Source of the DNA: Corynebacterium sp.
GTDB lineage: Bacteria > Actinomycetota > Actinomycetes > Mycobacteriales > Mycobacteriaceae
Direction: 5' to 3'
DNA: 64,000 nucleotides
Assembly (NCBI RefSeq): GCF_022712275.1
Contig: NZ_JALAGU010000053.1
Coordinates: 62,001 to 126,000, forward strand
The notes below the pieces were generated by a model, which did no database searches, was not told where the DNA came from, and was given only the letters and a program-made list of their open reading frames with translations. A program made the translations under genes and the position numbers. This document shows, in pieces, positions 58,645-64,000 of this stretch. Position 1 is the stretch's first letter. Each line of letters begins with the position of its first letter.

Positions 58645-59058
58645 CTACGCCGGGAACCGGGGGTTCATCAGGCCGGATCCCACCGGCACGTCCGCCGGAT
58701 CGTCCCCCAGCGACACCTGGCGGTTCTCCCCGTCGACGAAGACGACCCGCGGGTTGTAGTCCTTGAGCTCCTCGGCGGTGTACTGGCCGTAGCCGATGAT
58801 GATCACAAGTTCGCCGGGGTGCACCAGATGGGCGGCGGCGCCGTTGATCGAGATCATCCCCGAGCCCCGCTCACCGGTGATGGCGTAGGTGGTCAGCCGG
58901 GCGCCGTTGTCGACGTCGACGATGTCGATCTGCTCACCCTCGAGGATGTCGGCGGACTCCATGAGATCGGCGTCGATCGTGCAGGAACCCACGTAGTGCA
59001 GGTCAGCCTGGGTGACCGTCGCCCGGTGGATCTTGGACTTCATCATGGTTCTCAACAC
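58645..59058 (-). CDS. panD: Aspartate 1-decarboxylase
   Basis: Pyruvoyl enzyme making beta-alanine for pantothenate. It has 137 residues, as in C. glutamicum (136). The GTG start gives the conserved MLRTMMKSKIHRATVTQADL; the self-cleavage site is in HYVGSCTID, where the serine becomes the pyruvoyl group. GAAAHLVHPGELVIII is also conserved. It follows panC closely, so beta-alanine supply and its condensation are coupled. Confidence 0.95.
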   Translation of the reverse strand: MLRTMMKSKIHRATVTQADLHYVGSCTIDADLMESADILEGEQIDIVDVDNGARLTTYAITGERGSGMISINGAAAHLVHPGELVIIIGYGQYTAEELKDYNPRVVFVDGENRQVSLGDDPADVPVGSGLMNPRFPA

Positions 59059-59068
59059 GCGGACAACC

Positions 59069-59986
59069 TTACTGCGCTGCTGCGGCGTCCGTGGCCGCAA
59101 CGGGATCGTCGCCCAGGTTCCGGAACCCGATCCCCACAGGCACGCCGACGTTGTCGATCAGGCGGGTGTCGCCGATCTTCGCCGCGACCAGCAGTCGGGC
59201 GTCACCGGTCTCCGGGGCGTCCCCGAGGTCCGCGCCGCGCAGCTCCAGGTAATCGACCTCGATCTCCGGGACGGAGTCCAGGATCGCCCGGGCGGTGGAC
59301 AGCACAGCCTCCGCACCGTCCTCGGCGACATGGGCGCCGGCGGTCAGGGCCGCCGACAGGGTCAGCGCCAGTTCACGCTCGGTCTCGGCGAGGTAGATGT
59401 TGCGCGAGGACTTCGCCAGGCCGTCGGCCTCGCGGACGATCGGGACCCCGTGGACCTGCACACCGAGGTTGAGGTCGGTCACCATCTGCTGGATGAGGAC
59501 CAGCTGCTGGTAGTCCTTCTCACCGAAGAAGGCGTCCGAGCAGCTCGTGATGTGCATGAGTTTCTGCACCACGGTGAGCATCCCGGCGAAGTGGATCGGC
59601 CGGGTGCGACCCTCGAGGATCTCACCGACCGGGCCGGGATGCACCGTGGTCCGCGGTCCGTTGGGGTACATCTCGCGGACGCTGGGCGCGAACACGGCGT
59701 CCACCCCGACCGCGCGCAGCTTCTCGACGTCGGCGTCGAGGGTACGCGGGTAGGCGTCCAGGTCCTCACCCTCGCCGAACTGCAGCGGGTTGACGAAGAC
59801 CGACACGACGACAAGGGCCCCGGGGATGCGCTGGGCGTTGCGCACCAGTGACAGGTGGCCTTCGTGCAGCGCACCCATCGTGGGCACGAGCACGACCGGA
59901 CGCCCGACCTTGCGGATCGCCCGGGTCAGCTCCCCGATCTCCTCGATGCCGGTGTAGACCGTGGCCTGTCCGGGGGTGAAACTCAC
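59069..59986 (-). CDS. panC: Pantothenate synthetase
   Basis: Joins pantoate and beta-alanine with ATP. It has 305 residues: VPTMGALHEGHLSLVRNAQR (HxGH-type nucleotide motif), VFVNPLQFGEGEDLDAYPR, GEKDYQQLVLIQQMV and the KSSRN loop (LAKSSRNIYL). GTG start. It lies 10 nt upstream of panD and 42 nt downstream of the DUF2520 gene, the arrangement seen in M. tuberculosis. Confidence 0.95.
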   Translation of the reverse strand: MSFTPGQATVYTGIEEIGELTRAIRKVGRPVVLVPTMGALHEGHLSLVRNAQRIPGALVVVSVFVNPLQFGEGEDLDAYPRTLDADVEKLRAVGVDAVFAPSVREMYPNGPRTTVHPGPVGEILEGRTRPIHFAGMLTVVQKLMHITSCSDAFFGEKDYQQLVLIQQMVTDLNLGVQVHGVPIVREADGLAKSSRNIYLAETERELALTLSAALTAGAHVAEDGAEAVLSTARAILDSVPEIEVDYLELRGADLGDAPETGDARLLVAAKIGDTRLIDNVGVPVGIGFRNLGDDPVAATDAAAAQ

Positions 59987-60028
59987 CGTTGCCGCTCCTT
60001 CGCGATCAGAGTGTGATGCTGTAACGGA

Positions 60029-60964
60029 TCAATAAGAGTAGTCCCCGTCCAGTGCCCGCTCCACATTGAGGGACCCTACGGACCGCGCGGTGCGCAGTGC
60101 CGCCGCCCGGTAGGACGCCGCGAGCGTCTGCCCCTCGTCGTCCACCGCACCGAGCGCGTCGAGGTGACGCAGCACGGTGGCGGCGTCGTCACGGGCGGTC
60201 GGGCCGGTCAGTGCGGCCGTCCGACGGTCGAGCACTCCGGCGAGTGTCGCGGGCAGGATCCTGCGCAGCAGCACCGCCGAGTCCGGATCCTCCGCCACCG
60301 GGACACCCGACTGTCCCTCCCCCGGATCCGCCAGCGCGTGGTCGAGGACGCGCAATGCCTCGCTGACCAGGGTGACCAGGTGGTTCGAGCCGTGCGCCAT
60401 CGCAGCGTGGTAGAGCGTCCGGTGTTCCTCGGCGACCGGTACGGCGATACCACCGCAGGCACCGACGAGCAGTTCCGCGACCGCGGCCCCGGTGTCCGAG
60501 TCCGCGGTGACGCCCCAGGCGCAGCCCGCGAGATTGCCGGTGTCCTCCGGACGCCCGGTGAAAGTCATCGCCGGGTGCAGTGCCAGGGGCAGCGCCCCGG
60601 TGTCCGTCACCGGTTGCAGGACGCTGCAGCCCAGGGCCCCGGCGGTGTGGACCACGATCTGGCCGGGACGGGTCACCTCGGCGACCTGCTCCACGACTGC
60701 GGGCAACTGCGGATCCGGCACGGCGAGGACGACCAGTGCCGCCTGCGCCGCATCCGCGATGTCGGTCACCGGCACACCGGGCAACCGCTCGGCGGCCCGG
60801 GCAGCGGAGACGTCGGAGCGGGCGACGACACCGTGGATGTGGTGCCCGGCCCGCTGGAGAACCGAGGCCACCGCAGTCCCCACGGAACCGGCAGAAATGA
60901 CCCCGACCGACAGGCGCGGTTCCTGTCGGTCGGGGTGGGGTGCGCTGACGTCGCCTCCGGTCAC
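60029..60964 (-). CDS. Rossmann-fold and DUF2520 domain protein
   Basis: A 311-residue protein. An N-terminal Rossmann domain (LSVGVISAGSVGTAVASVLQ, LVVLAVPDPQLP) is followed by a helical DUF2520 domain (EHRTLYHAAMAHGSNHLVTLV). Similar proteins lie next to panC in most mycolata. The fold resembles ketopantoate reductase and short-chain 6-phosphogluconate-type dehydrogenases, so a role as a pantoate-forming reductase is an attractive inference. The GTG start overlaps the previous gene's stop by 4 nt. Confidence 0.85.
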   Translation of the reverse strand: MTGGDVSAPHPDRQEPRLSVGVISAGSVGTAVASVLQRAGHHIHGVVARSDVSAARAAERLPGVPVTDIADAAQAALVVLAVPDPQLPAVVEQVAEVTRPGQIVVHTAGALGCSVLQPVTDTGALPLALHPAMTFTGRPEDTGNLAGCAWGVTADSDTGAAVAELLVGACGGIAVPVAEEHRTLYHAAMAHGSNHLVTLVSEALRVLDHALADPGEGQSGVPVAEDPDSAVLLRRILPATLAGVLDRRTAALTGPTARDDAATVLRHLDALGAVDDEGQTLAASYRAAALRTARSVGSLNVERALDGDYSY

Positions 60965-62109
60965 TTGGCGTTCTTCTTCAGCTGCGCCATGAGCTGCGCG
61001 ACAGTGACGGAGCTGTTTCCGTCTTCCGGACGTTCATCGGCGCGACGGCGTCCATGGGAATCCTCCGTAACGGCCGGAGACTCGGCCCGACGGCGACGGT
61101 GGTGGCCGATCTCCTCCTCGGGAGCCTCGTGATGGCCGGCAGTGGGAGCGGTGAAGGACGGGGCGGACTCCTCCGGCTCCGCTTCTGCAGCCTCTGCAGC
61201 CTCTGCAGCCGTCGCTTCGGGGGCCGCCTTCTCCGGCTGCCGTGGGGCCCAGGTCCGCTCAGCGGGCTTCTCCGTCACGGGCTCCGGAGCAGACTCTCCA
61301 GCGTCGCTGTACCGGCTGTCCCGGGTGTCCACGACCAGCGGGAGCATGCTGGTCTCCTCGGAATCGGTACCGGACCAGTTCACCGCGGAGAAGGTACCGG
61401 TGGCGAAGCCGCCACGGCGTCCACCCTGGTGGGACTCCGGCGCCTGGTGCGTACGACCGGTCTCCGGGGCCGCCTCCGACTCCTCCTGCTCACGCTGGAA
61501 CGGGGAGCGTGACGCGAACGGGGACCGACCCGACGCATCGGACGATGTGTCGGTGCCCCCGGCCTTCGCGGTGTTCGCGGCCGTCGGCGGCGTGGAATGA
61601 CGCTCCAGCTCGATGATCCGTTCGGCACGGGCGCGGACGGCCACCTGGTCCTCGGTGAGATCCAGTCCGGACAGGTCCGAGAGCTGCTCCCGCAGTGCGG
61701 CGAGCTCGAGGCGGATGGACTCGAGTGTCTCGTCGCGTCCCGTGTCACCACGGTCCGCGTAGGACTTCTCCAGTTCCGCCTCACGACGCCGGTGCTCGGC
61801 ACGCTCGGCGTCCAACTCGGCGACACGTCGGGCGTCCCGCTCCCGGTTGCGGGAGGATTCCTCCCCCAGCGCACCCGAGTACCGGGACACGAGGACGGCA
61901 CCGATGAACGCCGCCCACAGCGCTGCGATGACCGCGATGTTCATCCACACGTCACTGTCGACGAAGAACATGATCACCGTCGCGAACAGTGCCAGGACGA
62001 AGAGGAAGTACATCAGCAGTTTCGAGACACCACCCGGTGCCCGGGTGGGCCGTGCGCTCGACGGATCCGGGAGTCGGTGCGGATCAGGAGACGGATACGC
62101 GGAACTCAT
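60961..62109 (-). CDS. Membrane protein with coiled coil (DUF6779-like)
   Basis: A 382-residue protein. Two adjacent membrane segments (LLMYFLFVLALFATVIMFF and NIAVIAALWAAFIGAVLV) are followed by a charged coiled coil (about 85-165; RELDAERAEHRRREAELEK-type) and a long disordered Ala/Glu/Pro-rich tail with a basic patch (HHRRRRAE), ending VTVAQLMAQLKKN. Counterparts such as Rv3604c occupy the same place beside DUF3180. The function is unknown; the conserved C-terminal QLMAQLKK may be a binding motif. Confidence 0.78.
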   Translation of the reverse strand: MSSAYPSPDPHRLPDPSSARPTRAPGGVSKLLMYFLFVLALFATVIMFFVDSDVWMNIAVIAALWAAFIGAVLVSRYSGALGEESSRNRERDARRVAELDAERAEHRRREAELEKSYADRGDTGRDETLESIRLELAALREQLSDLSGLDLTEDQVAVRARAERIIELERHSTPPTAANTAKAGGTDTSSDASGRSPFASRSPFQREQEESEAAPETGRTHQAPESHQGGRRGGFATGTFSAVNWSGTDSEETSMLPLVVDTRDSRYSDAGESAPEPVTEKPAERTWAPRQPEKAAPEATAAEAAEAAEAEPEESAPSFTAPTAGHHEAPEEEIGHHRRRRAESPAVTEDSHGRRRADERPEDGNSSVTVAQLMAQLKKNAK

Positions 62110-62119
62110 GTCGCCCACA

Positions 62120-62653
62120 CTACATTGCCTGTGCCCCTGACCGGCGTCCATCCGGATCCGCGTCGCCCGGCGGAACCAGACAACAGCGCTCCAGGACCAC
62201 GCCGGCGACCGCCACAGCAGCCCCGGCGGCCACACAGGTCACCGCCCCGGGAGTGTCTTCCTGGGCCGCCAGCAACGAGGAGTACTCGACGACGACGTAG
62301 ACCGTCAGCCCCAGGTAACCGCCACCGACGAACGCCCCCAACCACGAGCAGGCCTTGCCCAGCACCGCCGCCCGGGCAATGAAGACAGGAGCCATCTGGC
62401 TGCGGTCCTGACCCACCTCACCGTCGGCGATCCGCCGCCGCACCGCCACCGCGGTCACCGCCGCGACACCGGCGATGATCCACATCGCCACGGAATTCCG
62501 GACCCGGGCCGGCGGAAAGTCCCCGTAGAAGTAGACCGCGGCCACCCCGACGACCAGTGCCGAGGCACCGGCCGCGACGAGCAGGGCACTGACCGGGGTC
62601 AGCGACATGCCGGGTCCGCCCGACTGACCCGGTTGTCCGTTCTTCTGCTTCAT
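62120..62653 (-). CDS. DUF3180 membrane protein
   Basis: A 177-residue protein with four hydrophobic segments (for example ALLVAAGASALVVGVAAVYF and GGGYLGLTVYVVVEY) and the DUF3180 pattern RVRNSVAMWIIAGVAAVTA with MAPVFIARAAVLGKACSWLGA. It is always found between folK and the DUF6779-like gene in mycolata. The ATG used overlaps the folK stop (ATGA); an ATG 9 nt upstream is in frame. Function unknown. Confidence 0.85.
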   Translation of the reverse strand: MKQKNGQPGQSGGPGMSLTPVSALLVAAGASALVVGVAAVYFYGDFPPARVRNSVAMWIIAGVAAVTAVAVRRRIADGEVGQDRSQMAPVFIARAAVLGKACSWLGAFVGGGYLGLTVYVVVEYSSLLAAQEDTPGAVTCVAAGAAVAVAGVVLERCCLVPPGDADPDGRRSGAQAM

Positions 62654-63195
62654 GGAGCCCATGCTACGTCGGGCAGCGCACGCACTCCGGACACATCCTC
62701 CTCAGGACAGGCGGCGATGAGGTCCGCCAGGGGTGTTCCACCGAGCGTGGACGAAGGGTCAGCGTCCTGCCAGGGGACCAGGACGAAGGCGCGCGCATGG
62801 GCCCACGCATGGGGCACGACGAGCTCCTCACCCCACCGGCCGTCGCTGCGGATCTCCTCCCCCGTGTCCGAGTACAGCGCGACCAGGTCGACGTCCAGTG
62901 TGCGCGGTCCCCAGTGCCGGGCACGGACCCGGTGGGCGGCCTGCTCCTCCGCCTGGCAGCGGTGCAGCAGATCCAGTGGGGTGAACAGGGCGTCCTCCAC
63001 ATCTGCGATGAGGACACAGTTGCGGAACTCGGCCTGGTCGGCCACACCCCACGGCGGGGTGGCGAACATCCGGGACGACGCGAGGACGCGGATCCCCGCG
63101 GTGGACGCCAGTGACGCCGCCGCGTGGGCGATCTGTGCCGCCGGGTCCCCGAGGTCACCGGGCAGGTTCGCACCGAAGGCGAGGACGGCCCTCAC
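62650..63195 (-). CDS. folK: HPPK, 6-hydroxymethyldihydropterin pyrophosphokinase
   Basis: Transfers pyrophosphate from ATP to hydroxymethyldihydropterin in folate synthesis. It has 181 residues with AVLAFGANLPGDLGDPAAQI, the substrate loop SSRMFATPPWGVADQAEFRN and the ATP/Mg signature HWGPRTLDVDLVALY. The GTG start overlaps the folB stop by 4 nt; the frame is open upstream, but only through folB. Confidence 0.93.
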   Translation of the reverse strand: MRAVLAFGANLPGDLGDPAAQIAHAAASLASTAGIRVLASSRMFATPPWGVADQAEFRNCVLIADVEDALFTPLDLLHRCQAEEQAAHRVRARHWGPRTLDVDLVALYSDTGEEIRSDGRWGEELVVPHAWAHARAFVLVPWQDADPSSTLGGTPLADLIAACPEEDVSGVRALPDVAWAP

Positions 63196-63575
63196 TTCCC
63201 CGTCCTCGGAGCGGACTTCTGGGACCGTCGGGCGACGACACGAACATCGGTGAAGGGGTGGTGGATCGGGGCGTCCGGCTTGTGGACGGTCACCTCGACC
63301 GCGATCACCCCGGTCAGGTCGTTGATCCGGTCGGCGACAGTGGCCGCCAGGGTCTCGATGAGGTCGAGTGACGGCCCCTCGATGACCCCCACGGCGATAT
63401 CGGCGAGGTCGACGTAGGAGATCGTCTGGGCGATCTCGTCGGACGCGGTGGCGGCCGAGAAGTCGGTCCACACCACGAGATCGGTGATGAACTTCTGGCC
63501 CTTGTCCTTCTCGAAGTCGTAGACACCGTGGTAGCCGTAGGCTTCCAGTCCGTCGAGTTCAATACGGTCAGCCAC
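63192..63575 (-). CDS. folB: Dihydroneopterin aldolase
   Basis: Cleaves dihydroneopterin to hydroxymethyldihydropterin and glycolaldehyde. It has 127 residues: IELDGLEAYGYHGVYDFEK (conserved tyrosine and catalytic region), SYVDLADIAVGVIEGPSLDLIET and VEVTVHKPDAPI with the active-site lysine. GTG start, overlapping the folP stop by 8 nt. It belongs to the folP-folB-folK run. Confidence 0.94.
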   Translation of the reverse strand: MADRIELDGLEAYGYHGVYDFEKDKGQKFITDLVVWTDFSAATASDEIAQTISYVDLADIAVGVIEGPSLDLIETLAATVADRINDLTGVIAVEVTVHKPDAPIHHPFTDVRVVARRSQKSAPRTGK

Positions 63576-64000
63576 GTCGGGCCCTCCATCCTTCCGGCAG
63601 CGCCGGTCCGTGTGCCAGTGCCACCGCATGGGCGACATCGACGGCCGCCCGGGTCGCGGCGACGTCATGGACCCTCACGGCCCACACGCCTGCCTGTGCG
63701 GCCAGTGCCGAGACCGCCGCGGTGGCGTCATCGGCGGAGGTCGGGGTGCCGGGTTCCCCGTCCGGACCCGGTCTCAGAGCCGTGAGGAACCGCTTGCGGG
63801 ACGCCCCGATGAGGGTGCGGTACCCCTGCTCCGCCCAGGTCGCGGTGTAGCCGGGCATGTCGTGCAGCAGTGCCCAGTTGTCGTCGGCGTCCTTGGCGAA
63901 CCCGATACCGGGGTCCAGGATCAGCCGATCGGCGGGGATACCCGCGTCCCGGGCGGCCTCCGTCAGGTCACCGAGCAGCCCGGTGACGTCGGCGACGACA
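63568..64000 (-). CDS. folP: Dihydropteroate synthase, partial (N-terminus outside window)
   Basis: Joins hydroxymethyldihydropterin pyrophosphate to p-aminobenzoate; the target of sulfonamides. Only the C-terminal part, about 144 residues, is visible. LILDPGIGFAKDADDNW is the characteristic pterin-pocket motif, IGASRKRFL the SRK sulfonamide-contact loop and VRVHDVAATRAAVDVAHAV the C-terminal helix region. An insert of Gly/Thr/Asp-rich sequence after RKRFL is typical of actinobacteria. The gene continues beyond the right edge. Confidence 0.95.
   Translation of the reverse strand, partial: VVADVTGLLGDLTEAARDAGIPADRLILDPGIGFAKDADDNWALLHDMPGYTATWAEQGYRTLIGASRKRFLTALRPGPDGEPGTPTSADDATAAVSALAAQAGVWAVRVHDVAATRAAVDVAHAVALAHGPALPEGWRARRG

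Overview
The window is a GC-rich, densely coding actinobacterial chromosome segment, most likely from Corynebacterium or a close mycolata relative (inference). The evidence is conserved gene order. The right end reads folP-folB-folK-DUF3180-membrane protein-DUF2520-panC-panD, as in Mycobacterium tuberculosis Rv3608c to Rv3601c. The centre has carD divergent from lpqE-radA. The left-centre has thrE, otsA, otsB, a LacI regulator like IpsA and a zinc ABC importer, as in C. glutamicum. Many starts look leaderless, with a -10-like hexamer just before the start codon. No insertion sequence, prophage or CRISPR array is visible.

Region by region. 1-4.4 kb (minus): purD, a frameshifted SUKH-like gene, a lipoprotein, a YbjN-like protein and a partial Nei-type glycosylase. 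4.4-7.2 kb: a HIT protein and two alpha/beta hydrolases around a 600 bp low-GC gap. 7.2-10.4 kb: a two-component system and an L,D-transpeptidase. 10.4-15.6 kb: a minimal crtB-crtI pair, nhaA and an Atg22-like transporter. 15.6-19.9 kb: irtA-irtB siderophore import. 20-31.2 kb: a GNAT, tRNA-Thr(UGU) divergent from the threonine exporter thrE, a lysine-tailed protein, trehalose genes, ipsA, znuACB with a Zur-like box, and two secreted-type proteins sharing a four-cysteine module. 31-43.6 kb: an old yellow enzyme, rlmB, a NiaP-like transporter, cysS, an FAH hydrolase, a neocarzinostatin-like lipoprotein, carD, lpqE, radA, carbonic anhydrase and mutY. 43.6-53.5 kb: clpC with a SigH-type promoter, fadD, two acyl-CoA dehydrogenases and lysS. 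53.5-55.7 kb: a patch of duplicated and frame-broken genes (a tandem paralogue pair, a HEAT-repeat remnant and a MerR-HEAT regulator). 55.7-64 kb: a GNAT, flavohaemoglobin with an NsrR-like regulator, DUF503 and the pantothenate and folate genes.

Functional themes are envelope and osmotic physiology (trehalose, L,D-transpeptidase, Na+/H+ exchange), metal supply (siderophore-iron and zinc), fatty-acid breakdown, stress proteolysis and nitric oxide defence, and cofactor synthesis. The most unusual items are the four-cysteine module family beside the zinc importer, a dispersed 70 bp palindromic element placed just after two genes, the neocarzinostatin-fold lipoprotein in the cysS-carD interval, and the cluster of broken genes. 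The broken genes could be real decay or assembly error; this cannot be decided from the sequence alone.
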